Shown: positions 20,201 through 27,447 of the stretch, one piece after another
Layout: each line of letters begins with the position of its first letter
Position numbering within the stretch: position 1 is the stretch's first letter
NCBI RefSeq assembly: GCF_001476895.1
Contig: NZ_LDTB01000009.1
Coordinates: 33,147 to 97,146, forward strand
Length of the DNA stretch: 64,000 nucleotides
From: Sphingomonas endophytica
GTDB lineage: Bacteria; Pseudomonadota; Alphaproteobacteria; Sphingomonadales; Sphingomonadaceae
Reading direction: 5' to 3'
Position numbers and translations under genes: made by a program
The notes under the pieces: generated by a model
Told to the model about the DNA's origin: nothing
Databases searched by the model: none
What the model saw: only the letters and a program-made list of their open reading frames with translations

Positions 20201-20256
20201 ATCGTTTCGACGGACGGGGAAAAAAAGGGCGCTTGGCGCGTGTCTTGAAGCCTCAT
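17236..20256 (-). CDS. Hybrid sensor histidine kinase with PAS, GAF and receiver domains
   Basis: A soluble protein of about 1006 residues. In order: PAS (about 50-190, with WSATPLGDRAGWPVSLRNTV), GAF (200-355), PAS (365-475), PAS (505-620), HisKA with phospho-acceptor His in GGVAHDFNNLLTPIFGSLD (about 650), HATPase with NLCVNARDAMPDGG and GTGLGLSMVHGLAAQLGG, and a C-terminal receiver (VVDDEPAVRAS, phosphorylated Asp in VLVTDHLMPGMNG, LVKPF). No membrane segments are visible, so the signal is probably cytoplasmic. The AHDFNNLL H-box is typical of kinases with an attached receiver. The start is uncertain: 20256 (MRLQDTRQ) is used, and an internal start near MAALVESHDW is possible. The open frame upstream of 20256 is antisense to the next gene. 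Confidence 0.85.
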   Translation of the reverse strand: MRLQDTRQAPFFSPSVETIGYTVQDQRLGDDLSTDSDRNRGTPASAMAALVESHDWSATPLGDRAGWPVSLRNTVAMMLASRHAMCLAWGPSLTFLYNDAYAGFLGPRHPMALGDSLPEVWWDVWPDIKPLLEAALAGQATWSEDLHLVMERNGVPEDTWWSFSYSPLYDDDGNVAGMIDIVSDMTTKVQVERRQAFHLRLEHALRTLADPQEVQAVAARLLGEHLGAQRVTYAEDNGDGRTATVTRGYVDGVPAMEGLYRYDEFSPELAPLLRTGKPVFCNDTARYLKGRRDLLDTCARLQIGATLNVPLVKDEQLVAQLAIHYRAPHPFLPTEIALAGEVAERTWAAVERAKVHVALRESEARYRTLFEALDAGFAVVEMVYDDDGQPLDYRFVEVNPAFEKQTGLTGAPGRLARDLVPGLERHWAETYGHVARTGDPVRFENGSDAMGRWFDVHALRVGDPAQHRVAILFNDISARRAAEQQLRSLNERLEQQVAERTIELRRFRDVVDATTSPICAFDLDGRVVAFNKAQSAEFKRVFGVDVRVGDDLAALLPEDQGPVIRAMMARALAGETYTVIEEFGDPDLAKPYWQVTYTPLRDEAGDVVGAFHLAVDITGRLRAETELAAAQEALRQSQKMEAMGSLTGGVAHDFNNLLTPIFGSLDLLQRRGLGGEREQRLIAGAIQSAERAKTLVQRLLAFARRQPLQPMPVDVSALVAGMADLVASTSGPQTRVIVDGAEGLPAAFADPNQLEMAILNLCVNARDAMPDGGRLTMTTRAATLTRGHPSGLPAGRYICLSVADTGTGMDADTLNRAVEPFFSTKGIGKGTGLGLSMVHGLAAQLGGALTIDSEVGLGTDIRLWLPATDERSVATPRNETTGNTLTAGLALVVDDEPAVRASTADMMIDLGFEVVEAASAEDALSAVGHALSPDVLVTDHLMPGMNGTDLARELRRRRPALRVLIVSGYADVESVAPDLPRLVKPFRQAELAAALSEAGVVTATPA

Positions 20257-20319
20257 TATGACGATTTGCTCATGTTCCGGACAGCCGGGGGCGAAGTGCC
20301 GGCCCGCACAAGCGTCGCG

Positions 20320-20688
20320 ATGAGCCGTCCGCCCTCCCGATTGTCGATCGCGCCGACGCAACGACGACACGCGCTCGACGAACGGATCTGCCGCATGATC
20401 TGCCCGATCGCGGCGGCGATGGTCGGCGTCTGCCTGACGGGCATCGGCCTGTTGCATGTAGGGATCGCCTGGGGGCGACGCGCCAGCTTCGCCGACGATC
20501 TGCTGGCGATCGATTCGCTGCTGTTCCTGGTGGCGACGCTGGCGTCCTATCTGTCGTTGCGTTCGCCCGCGCCACGCCAGCATGCGACGCTGCACCGCAT
20601 GGAGCAGGTCGCCGACGCCACCTTCATCCTCGCCATGCTGCTGCTGACCGCCGCCTGCTTCGTCATCACCTATGCCGTGAGTGCCTGA
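20320..20688 (+). CDS. Small membrane protein of unknown function
   Basis: A 122-residue protein with three predicted membrane segments: MICPIAAAMVGVCLTGIGLL near residue 27, LLAIDSLLFLVATLASYLSL near 60, and ATFILAMLLLTAACFVITYA near 100. A basic soluble N terminus precedes them. I do not recognise a family. It is divergent from the hybrid kinase (63-base gap) and ends three bases before the AcvB/VirJ-like gene, so it probably starts that operon. The start ATG at 20320 is the first that gives a sensible protein; an internal ATG at the first membrane segment is possible. Confidence 0.6.
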   Translation: MSRPPSRLSIAPTQRRHALDERICRMICPIAAAMVGVCLTGIGLLHVGIAWGRRASFADDLLAIDSLLFLVATLASYLSLRSPAPRQHATLHRMEQVADATFILAMLLLTAACFVITYAVSA

Positions 20689-20691
20689 GCC

Positions 20692-21429
20692 ATGATCATC
20701 GCGCCCAACGCCCGCCGCAACCCGCTGGCGATCGTCGCCGGCGCGATAACGGCCGCCGTGCTGTTGCTGCTCGGGTTCGTCGGCTTCCTCGGTTACTTCG
20801 GCGGGCGGATCTACCGCGTCGATCCGGCGACCGCGCCGACGCCCGTCGGGCAGGCGGGGACGGTGGCGGTGTTCATGTCGGGCGATATGGGCATCAATGC
20901 CGGCATGGGACCGCGATTGATCGGCTCGCTCAACGCGCATGGCATGACCGTGTTGTCCTTCAACTCGCTGGCGGCATTCGGACAGCGTCGGACGCCGGAG
21001 GATATCGACCGGATTGTCGCCGACACGGTGGCGCGCGCGCTACGGATGCGCGGCGCGCGGCGGGTGGTGCTGATCGGCCAGTCGTTCGGGGCGGACATGC
21101 TGCAATATGGCGCGGCGAGCCTGCCGGTGGCGCTGCGTCCGCATGTCGCGGGCATCGTTCTTCTGGTCCCCGGCAGCACCTTGCTGTTCAAGGTCAGTCC
21201 GGGCGGGGTGCTGGACGGCGCGCCCGACGAATCCGCCATACCCAGCGCGCGCCGGATCGACTGGGTACAGTTGACGTGCATCCACGGCGAAGAAGAGGAG
21301 CACAGCCTGTGCCCGTCGCTGACCGGAAGCAACGTGCGCAGCGTCACGCTGCCCGGCGGACATTTCCTTGGCTATGATATTCCGTTGATCTCCAAGACCT
21401 TGTGGGCATCGGTCGTTAACGGTCGCTGA
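20692..21429 (+). CDS. AcvB/VirJ-like alpha/beta hydrolase, membrane-anchored
   Basis: A 245-residue protein with an N-terminal membrane anchor (IVAGAITAAVLLLLGFVGFL) and a periplasmic VirJ domain: VAVFMSGDMGINAGMGPRLI, GMTVLSFNSLAAFGQRRTPE, then VVLIGQSFGADMLQYGAASL with the nucleophile Ser, and LPGGHFLGYD with the likely catalytic His. The RTPE and GQSFGAD blocks are diagnostic of the AcvB/VirJ family. In Agrobacterium AcvB hydrolyses lysyl-phosphatidylglycerol made by LpiA. An MprF/LpiA homologue lies two genes downstream, so the same synthesis/hydrolysis pair is likely here. The Cys pair in LTCIHGEEEEHSLCP may form a disulfide. Confidence 0.85.
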   Translation: MIIAPNARRNPLAIVAGAITAAVLLLLGFVGFLGYFGGRIYRVDPATAPTPVGQAGTVAVFMSGDMGINAGMGPRLIGSLNAHGMTVLSFNSLAAFGQRRTPEDIDRIVADTVARALRMRGARRVVLIGQSFGADMLQYGAASLPVALRPHVAGIVLLVPGSTLLFKVSPGGVLDGAPDESAIPSARRIDWVQLTCIHGEEEEHSLCPSLTGSNVRSVTLPGGHFLGYDIPLISKTLWASVVNGR

Positions 21430-21520
21430 TCCGTCATCTTCATTACCGATAATTCAGTCGGCGTCGACCTGTCGGCAATCCATTGGGGGGCATGGTCGTC
21501 GCATCACAGGGGACGACCGA

Positions 21521-21976
21521 ATGTTGAAATATCTCTTCCTGGCGATGGCAGGAATGTTCGCGGCTACCGCCCATCCGGCCGTGGCGCAGTCGCAATCGCA
21601 GCCGGCAGCCGCGACACCCGCGACCCATCCAATCTACGGCGTGTGGATGAACCCGTACAAGAGCGTGGCGGTGCGGACCGGGCCGTGCGGCGACCGGCTG
21701 TGCGGATGGATCGTCTGGGCCAATGACGAGGCGCAGAGCGATGCCCGCGATGGCGGCGTCACGAAGCTGATCGGCACGGCGTTGCTGGAAAATTACCGGT
21801 CGGACAAGCCGGGCAATTGGTCGGGTACCGTGTTCGTGCCCGACATGGGACGGCGCTTCTATTCGATCATTCAGCAGATCGGCCCCAACGACATGAAGGT
21901 GAAGGGCTGCATCCTGGGAGGACTGATCTGCAAGTCGCAGGTCTGGCACCGGATCGCGGACGTTCCCCATGCGTGA
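21521..21976 (+). CDS. DUF2147 family exported protein
   Basis: A 151-residue protein with a signal peptide (MLKYLFLAMAGMFAATAHPA, cleavage near AVAQ). The mature part is a DUF2147 domain: PIYGVWMNPYKSVAVRTGPC, DRLCGWIVWAND, a NWSGTVFVPDMGRRF block and MKVKGCILGGLICKSQVWHR. Members are periplasmic beta-barrel (lipocalin-like) proteins of unknown function. It lies between the AcvB-like gene and mprF and overlaps the mprF start by eight bases. That coupling suggests a role linked to the aminoacylated lipid or envelope defence. Confidence 0.85.
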   Translation: MLKYLFLAMAGMFAATAHPAVAQSQSQPAAATPATHPIYGVWMNPYKSVAVRTGPCGDRLCGWIVWANDEAQSDARDGGVTKLIGTALLENYRSDKPGNWSGTVFVPDMGRRFYSIIQQIGPNDMKVKGCILGGLICKSQVWHRIADVPHA

Positions 21977-24542
21977 ATGGCGTGCGATGGTGGCCCGGTA
22001 TCGTACGCCGCTGTCGATCCTGGCGGTGCTGGTGCTCATCGCGCTCGGCTTCGTCGCGATGCAGCAGCTGACGCGCGAACTGCATTTCTCGCAGGTGCGT
22101 GCCGCGCTCCATGCGGTGTCGGCGTGGCAGATTATCCTGTCGATCGCCTTCACCGCGCTCAGTTACCTGACCCTCACCGGCTATGACGTGCTGGCGCTGC
22201 GGATCATCGGCCGGCCATTGCGCTGGCGGATCGCCGCGCTCGCGTCGTTCACCAGCTATACGCTCAGCCACAACCTCGGGCTGTCGCTGCTGACCGGCGG
22301 ATCGGCGCGGTATCGCATCTATACCGCCAACGGTCTGGACGGCCCCGACGTCGCGCGCGTGATCGGCATCGCCAGCGCGACCTTCTGGAGCGGCGTCGTC
22401 ACGGTTGCGGCGGTGGCGCTGCTGGCGCGGCCTGGACCGATCGATCTGGCCGGTCTGACGATCCCGGCGGCCGCCTCGCACGCGGTCGCAGCCATCATCC
22501 TCGTCGTCGTGGCGGCGCTGGTCATGCTTTGTGGCGGGGCGAAGGGGCCGTTGCGTGTGTGGCGACTGAGCGTGCCGCTGCCCAGCGCCGGGCAGGCCCT
22601 GTCGCAGATCGCGCTGGCGGTGCTGGACACCAGCGCGGCCGCCGCGGCGTTATTCGTACTGGTACAGGGGGCCGACCCCGCGTTGCTGCCGGCCTTCATC
22701 CTGGCTTATGCGCTGGGAATCGTCGCTGCCGTGCTGGCGCATGTTCCCGGCGGAATCGGGGTGTTCGAGGCGGTCGTGATGGCGGTGCTGCCGGGCGACC
22801 GTTCGATCGCCTTCGCCGCGCTGATCGCCTATCGCGTGATCTATTACCTGCTGCCGCTCGCCGTCGCGGTCGCGATCCTGGCGTGGCGCGAGGGCGTGCG
22901 GCGACGTCATCTCCTCGACACGCCCTTTTCCGCGCGCCTGATCCGCGATGGGCGCGCGGTCGCCAACGGCATCGCGCCGCTGGCGTTGAGCACCGCGACA
23001 TTCATGGGCGGTGCGATGCTGCTGCTGTCCGATTCCTTGCCGTCGCTCCACGCGCGGATGGGCGTGCTGGTGGCGATCGTCCCGCTTCCCTTCATCGAGG
23101 CGAGCCATATTGCCGCCAGCCTGGTCGGCACCGGGCTGCTGCTGCTCGCGCCGGGCCTGTACCGGCGGCTGGACGGCGCGTTCGTCGCCACGCGCGCGCT
23201 GTTGCTGGCAGGCGCGGCCTTCTCGCTGGCCAAGGGCATCGATTATGAGGAGGCGATCGCGTGCCTGACGCTGGCGGCGATGCTGCAATGGACGCGGGGC
23301 GCCTTCTATCGCCGCAGCGCGCTGACACAGGTGCGCCTGTCGGCCGGCTGGTTCTCGGCGGTGCTGGTGGTGCTGGCGGCGGCGGTGTGGATCGGCTTGT
23401 TCGCCTATCGCCGCGTTCCCTATGCCGACGATCTGTGGTGGCATTTCGCGTTGAAAGGCGACGCACCGCGTTTTCTGCGCGGGATGCTGGCTGCGACGGT
23501 GGCCTTGATCGCGGGTCTGGCGTGGTGGTGGATGGGGCCGGCCCCGACCGTCCCCGACGATCAGCCGGTCGATCCGGCGACGCTCGATCGTCCGCTGGCG
23601 CTGGCCGACCGCACCGATGCGATGCTGGTGCACACCGGCGACAAGCGCATGCTGTTCGACGACAGCGGGGATGCGATGCTGATGTACCAGATCCGTGGCG
23701 CAAGCTGGATCGTGATGGGCGATCCGGTCGGCGACGCGGCGGCGTGGCCGGACCTGTTGTGGCGCATCCGTGATCTGGCCGATCAGGCGCAGGGCCGGTT
23801 GCTGTTGTATCAGGTCACCAATCGCGTGCTGGAACTCGCGATCGGCATGGGGCTTCACATCGTCAAATACGGTGAAGAGGCGATCATCGATCTGCCCGAC
23901 TTCACGCTGGACACGCCGCGCCTGCGTTCACTGCGCAAGTCGGAGCGCGCGGCGGCGCGACGCGGGCTATCGTTCCGGATCGTGCCCGCCGCCGCCGTGG
24001 CGGTGGTGATCGACGAATTGGAGGCCATCTCCCGCGAGTGGATGGATGACAAGGGGCATGCGGAGAAGGGGTTCAGCCTCGGCCATTTCGCGCGCGACTA
24101 TATGGAGCGATTCGACGTCGCACTGGTGATGGAAGGAGAGCGGATCGTCGCGTTCGCCAATCTCTGGCTGACCGACAATCATGCGGAAGCGTCCGTCGAC
24201 CTGATGCGTCACCGCAACGATGCGCCGCACGGAACGATGGACTATCTGTTCGTCCACATCATCCAGTGGGCGCAACAACGCGGGTATCAGCGCTTCTCAC
24301 TGGGGATCGCCCCGCTTTCGGGAATCTCGGGGCGGCGGCTGGCACCGGCCTGGGCACGCGCGGCGTCGCTGGTCTTCAATCATGGCGAGCGGCTGTACGG
24401 CTTTAGGGGCCTGCGCAGCTACAAGGAGAAGTTCGCGCCGCGCTGGGAGCCACGCTACATCGCGGGGCCTAAGGGCATCGCGCTGGTGCGCGCGTTGCGC
24501 GACCTGTCGCGGCTGATCGGGCGCGCACCCGCCGCATCGTGA
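21969..24542 (+). CDS. mprF: Lysyl-phosphatidylglycerol synthase/flippase (MprF/LpiA)
   Basis: An 857-residue protein with an N-terminal flippase of about 14 membrane segments (residues about 15-520; for example LSILAVLVLIALGFVAMQQL and LLTGGSARYRIYT) and a C-terminal GNAT-like synthase. The synthase shows DDSGDAMLMYQIRGASWIVM, LFYEVT-like LLLYQVTNRVLELA, KYGEEAIIDLPDF, LRSLRKSERAAARRGLSF and GIAPLSGISGRRLAPAWAR. It attaches an amino acid from tRNA to phosphatidylglycerol and flips the product, which protects against cationic peptides. Length is normal. It is translationally coupled to the DUF2147 gene, and the AcvB-like hydrolase is in the same operon. Confidence 0.92.
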   Translation: MREWRAMVARYRTPLSILAVLVLIALGFVAMQQLTRELHFSQVRAALHAVSAWQIILSIAFTALSYLTLTGYDVLALRIIGRPLRWRIAALASFTSYTLSHNLGLSLLTGGSARYRIYTANGLDGPDVARVIGIASATFWSGVVTVAAVALLARPGPIDLAGLTIPAAASHAVAAIILVVVAALVMLCGGAKGPLRVWRLSVPLPSAGQALSQIALAVLDTSAAAAALFVLVQGADPALLPAFILAYALGIVAAVLAHVPGGIGVFEAVVMAVLPGDRSIAFAALIAYRVIYYLLPLAVAVAILAWREGVRRRHLLDTPFSARLIRDGRAVANGIAPLALSTATFMGGAMLLLSDSLPSLHARMGVLVAIVPLPFIEASHIAASLVGTGLLLLAPGLYRRLDGAFVATRALLLAGAAFSLAKGIDYEEAIACLTLAAMLQWTRGAFYRRSALTQVRLSAGWFSAVLVVLAAAVWIGLFAYRRVPYADDLWWHFALKGDAPRFLRGMLAATVALIAGLAWWWMGPAPTVPDDQPVDPATLDRPLALADRTDAMLVHTGDKRMLFDDSGDAMLMYQIRGASWIVMGDPVGDAAAWPDLLWRIRDLADQAQGRLLLYQVTNRVLELAIGMGLHIVKYGEEAIIDLPDFTLDTPRLRSLRKSERAAARRGLSFRIVPAAAVAVVIDELEAISREWMDDKGHAEKGFSLGHFARDYMERFDVALVMEGERIVAFANLWLTDNHAEASVDLMRHRNDAPHGTMDYLFVHIIQWAQQRGYQRFSLGIAPLSGISGRRLAPAWARAASLVFNHGERLYGFRGLRSYKEKFAPRWEPRYIAGPKGIALVRALRDLSRLIGRAPAAS

Positions 24543-24549
24543 CCGATGC

Positions 24550-24570
24550 GGGCGGGCGCGCGTCCCGCCC
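24550..24570. terminator. Hairpin between mprF and the SWIB gene
   Basis: GGGCGGG and CCCGCCC pair around a CGCGCGT loop in the 31 bases between two convergent genes. There is no T run on either side, so this would be a weak or factor-dependent bidirectional terminator. Confidence 0.4.
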
Positions 24571-24573
24571 GGA

Positions 24574-24915
24574 TCACCCCTTGGGGGTGGAAAGGTGGGC
24601 ACTCAGGAACTTGTTCATCTCGAACATGCTCGCCGATTTCTTGCCGAAGATCTTCTCCAGCTTGTCGTCGGCGTTGATCTGCCGACGGTCCTTGGCGTCC
24701 TGCAGGTCATGCTTCTTGATATATTCCCAGACCTTGCTGACCACTTCGCTGCGCGGCAGATCCTTCTTGCCGACGATCTCGGCCAGATCGGCCGAGGGCG
24801 TGACCGGGGCGGTGATGCCGCCGCGCGCGCCACCGGCGGGCTTGCCGGTCGCCTTGACCTTCTTCTCCGCGGCCTTCGTCTCTTCCTTGCCGCGCTTCTC
24901 CGCCGACTTCGCCAT
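24574..24915 (-). CDS. SWIB/MDM2 domain protein
   Basis: A 113-residue protein: a Lys/Ala-rich N-terminal tail (AKSAEKRGKEETKAAEKKVK) that looks like a histone-H1-style DNA-binding tail, then a SWIB domain from about residue 40 (LAEIVGKKDLPRSEVVSKVW, YIKKHDLQDAKDRRQINADD and IFGKKSASMFEMNKFLSAHL). SWIB domains are common in eukaryotic chromatin complexes and also occur in Chlamydia and sphingomonads as small proteins or fused to topoisomerase. A GAGGAGCG ribosome-binding site fixes the start at 24915. It is convergent with mprF. The function is probably nucleoid-related, but this is inference. Confidence 0.85.
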   Translation of the reverse strand: MAKSAEKRGKEETKAAEKKVKATGKPAGGARGGITAPVTPSADLAEIVGKKDLPRSEVVSKVWEYIKKHDLQDAKDRRQINADDKLEKIFGKKSASMFEMNKFLSAHLSTPKG

Positions 24916-24993
24916 GCTTCGCTCCTCTGCCTGAAGGTCAATCGAATGGCGCAACAACCGGGCGCCGTGCAAGTTCATTACGGATGAGTCTTA

Positions 24994-26127
24994 TCAAGGG
25001 TTTCCGTTCGATGCACCAGGAAGCGTCATGCGGAACAACGTGGTCGCGCCGGGGACGAGCAACAGGGTGCCGCCATGGGCCAGGGCGATCTGGCGTGCGA
25101 GGCTGAGCCCGACTCCGGTGCCCTCCGCCTTGCTGGTGTGGAACGGACGGAAGATATGCGCTGCACGCTCCGGGGGAATGCCGGGGCCGTTGTCCTCGAT
25201 ATCGATCAGTAGCATCTCGCCGTCCCCCGCCATGCGCAGCGCGACGCGCGCGTCCGGTCCCTCACACGCCTCGGCGGCATTCTGGAGCAAGGCCCAGAGT
25301 GCTTGCGTCACCTGATCGCGATCGAGCATCCAGCGCGCTTCCCGATCGATATCGACCGTCAGCGGAGTCGTCGGCCAGCGCCCCGCGAACAGCCGCGCCA
25401 GATCGCCGCCGAGGGCGTCGAGCGGCACCGGACGCGGGCTCGGCTCGGGAAGCCGCGCGAGCGAGCGATAGGCTTCCGTGAAGCGCAGCAGCCCCTCCGC
25501 CCGACGCGCAAGCGTGGCGAAGATCTCCCGAAGCAACGCGAGGTCGGGTGCGGGGCGGTCGATCGCCGCCGCGCCGCTGTCCGCCAGTGACGCGATCGGC
25601 GCCAGGCCGTTGAGCAGTTCGTGGCCCAGGACATGGATCAACTCGGCAGTGGCGCGCGCCTCGGCGGTGCGCTCCTCCTGTTCGATGTCGATCAACGCCG
25701 CGACGACCCCCGCATCGCCGAGCGAGACGCGATCGACGCGCCAGCTTCGTCCCTCGTAGCGGATGTGCGCTGCCTCGCCATCGGTCAACGCGGGCGGGGC
25801 GGTCAGTATGCGGCCATCGGTGGCGAACAGGCGGCGCGCGGCGCGGTTGAGCGCGCGGACGCTGGCTTGGTCGATCGCGACCAACGGGGTGGGGGCGGCG
25901 TCGAGCAGCAGGCGGTGCGCGGTCAGGTCGTGCGGCACCGGCGCCGGCGAGGGCAGAGGGGCCCGCACGCGGCGGATCCGGAACCAGTCCGCCACACCGA
26001 TCCACACGGCCGTCAGCAGTGCGCCCGCCAGCAGCCCCCACATCCCGCCACGCGCCGCCGTTGCCCCGGCGACCCCGCATCCGACCAGCGCGGCGCTGGC
26101 CGCAAGCGCACGCACGTCAAAGGCCAT
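24994..26127 (-). CDS. Sensor histidine kinase of the exporter locus
   Basis: A 377-residue kinase with two short N-terminal membrane segments (residues about 5-25 and 29-48), a PAS-like region (HRLLLDAAPTPLVAIDQASV), an H box with the phospho-acceptor His (LIHVLGHELLNGLAPIASLA) and a HATPase domain (LLQNAAEACEGPDARVAL, DIEDNGPGIPPERAAHIF, GTGVGLSLARQIALAHGG). The H box HELLNGLAPI is of the NtrY/NtrB-like type. Its start overlaps the end of the response-regulator gene by 11 bases, so the two are co-translated. Together they form the two-component system beside the tripartite exporter at 27.4-38.7 kb. Confidence 0.9.
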   Translation of the reverse strand: MAFDVRALAASAALVGCGVAGATAARGGMWGLLAGALLTAVWIGVADWFRIRRVRAPLPSPAPVPHDLTAHRLLLDAAPTPLVAIDQASVRALNRAARRLFATDGRILTAPPALTDGEAAHIRYEGRSWRVDRVSLGDAGVVAALIDIEQEERTAEARATAELIHVLGHELLNGLAPIASLADSGAAAIDRPAPDLALLREIFATLARRAEGLLRFTEAYRSLARLPEPSPRPVPLDALGGDLARLFAGRWPTTPLTVDIDREARWMLDRDQVTQALWALLQNAAEACEGPDARVALRMAGDGEMLLIDIEDNGPGIPPERAAHIFRPFHTSKAEGTGVGLSLARQIALAHGGTLLLVPGATTLFRMTLPGASNGNP

Positions 26128-27406
26128 AGCGTGCCATGCGGCGGTAGAGCGCGCCGCGACTGAGCCCCAGCGCCGTCGCGGCGTGGGTGACGTTGTGGCG
26201 ATGCTGGCGCAGCGCCGCCTCGATCATCGCGCGCTCGGCTTCGTCGAGGTCGAAGGCGCTGGCGGCGTTGACCGGCGCGACGGTGACGGCGCTGGGTAGC
26301 GCGAGCGCGGCGGCGTCGATCGTGTCGCCCTCCGCCAGCAATACCGCGCGCTCGATCGCGAGCGCCAGCCCGCGCACGTCGTCGGGCCAGTCGGTCGACG
26401 CGATGAGCGCCTCGGCGGCGGGGGTGAGCGTCGGCACGGGCCGTGCGAACCGCGTGGCGGCGCTGCGGACGAAGTGGCGCGCGAGCAACACCGCATCGCC
26501 CTCCCGCCGGGCGAGTGGGGGTACCGCGACATCGACGGTCGCGAGGCGCCGCCGTAACGCGGGCGCGATCGCTTCCACCGACTCGAGGATCGCGATGCAG
26601 CGCGTCGACGGCGCCAGCCGATCGAGCAGCCGCGCCTGCGCCACCGTGTCCAGCGCATCGGCGTGGCGCAGGATGGCGGTGCCGGGCGCGCCGTCCAGCC
26701 GCGCCCAGGCGGCGTCGTCGCGCAGGTCGATACGCGCCGGCGGGTGGGCGGCATCGGCTGAGGCGGCGTGAATTGCCAGCGCCGTCAGCGTCCGCCCGCT
26801 GCCCCCCACGCCAGTCACCGCCACGCCGGCGCCGGTCGGGGCGATGCGACGGATCAGGTCACGCAACTGCTGGATCGCAGCGCTCTCGCCGAGCAATCGC
26901 ACCGGCTCCGCAGCCGGCGTGGGGGCAGGGGACGCTACGGCGGCGGGCAGGCCACGCGCGATCGCCGCCTCCACCTTCGCGATCAGCTCGGCATTGCGCC
27001 ACGGCTTCATCACGAAATCGCGCGCACCCGCCTGCATCGCGGCGACCGCGATGCGGATACCGCTGTGCGCGGTGATGACGACGACGCACGCGGCGGGATC
27101 GTCGGCGAGCAGCCGCGAGAGGCACACCAGACCCTCATCGCCGTTCGACACACCGGGGGTGAAGTTCATGTCGAGCAGGATCGCGTCATAACGGCGCGCC
27201 GCCAGCCGCGAATAGGCCTCGGTCGGGGCGGCGGCGGTGTCGAAGGCGTGGCCCGCCAGCCGAAACGCGATCTCCATCGCGCGCGCCACCGCCGGATTGT
27301 CGTCGACCAGCAGGATTGACAGCCCTTGCGACTGTCCATTCCCGGACGGTGCGTCCGTCCGCGGACGGTCACGGTCCGGCGAATCATCGGAAAGTATTTG
27401 ATTCAT
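26117..27406 (-). CDS. NtrC-like response regulator with degenerate AAA+ domain
   Basis: A 429-residue protein. The receiver (about 28-150) is intact: SILLVDDNPAVARAMEIAFR, phosphorylated Asp in AILLDMNF, and DFVMKPW. The central region (about 175-355) is recognisably an AAA+ enhancer-binding module (LLGESAAIQQLRDLIRRIAP, LARREGDAVLLARHF, WPDDVRGLALAIERAVLLAE), but Walker A is GVGGSGRT with Arg for Lys. Walker B is lost (GTAILRHADALD), and the stretch that should contain GAFTGA is missing. The C-terminal Fis-type HTH (ALRQHRHNVTHAATALGLSR) is intact. It should bind DNA but not activate sigma54. It is divergent from the adaptor gene, with only 41 bases between. Confidence 0.87.
   Translation of the reverse strand: MNQILSDDSPDRDRPRTDAPSGNGQSQGLSILLVDDNPAVARAMEIAFRLAGHAFDTAAAPTEAYSRLAARRYDAILLDMNFTPGVSNGDEGLVCLSRLLADDPAACVVVITAHSGIRIAVAAMQAGARDFVMKPWRNAELIAKVEAAIARGLPAAVASPAPTPAAEPVRLLGESAAIQQLRDLIRRIAPTGAGVAVTGVGGSGRTLTALAIHAASADAAHPPARIDLRDDAAWARLDGAPGTAILRHADALDTVAQARLLDRLAPSTRCIAILESVEAIAPALRRRLATVDVAVPPLARREGDAVLLARHFVRSAATRFARPVPTLTPAAEALIASTDWPDDVRGLALAIERAVLLAEGDTIDAAALALPSAVTVAPVNAASAFDLDEAERAMIEAALRQHRHNVTHAATALGLSRGALYRRMARYGL
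27355..27368. promoter_or_regulatory. Perfect 14-base palindrome inside the regulator's start
   Basis: CCGTCCGCGGACGG lies in codons 13-18 of the response regulator, about 80 bases from the divergent adaptor start. CCGGAC/GTCCGG-like half sites recur on both sides (27343-27380). It could be the regulator's own operator, but GC-rich coding palindromes also occur by chance. Confidence 0.3.
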
Positions 27407-27447
27407 GGGCTTTTCGCGTTTCGTCCGTGATCGGTGACACTGGCGTC

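Noticed and set aside
20257..20940. Possible 228-residue N-terminal extension of the hybrid kinase
   Set aside because: This part is antisense to the small membrane protein and the AcvB-like start and has no PAS-like or signal features.
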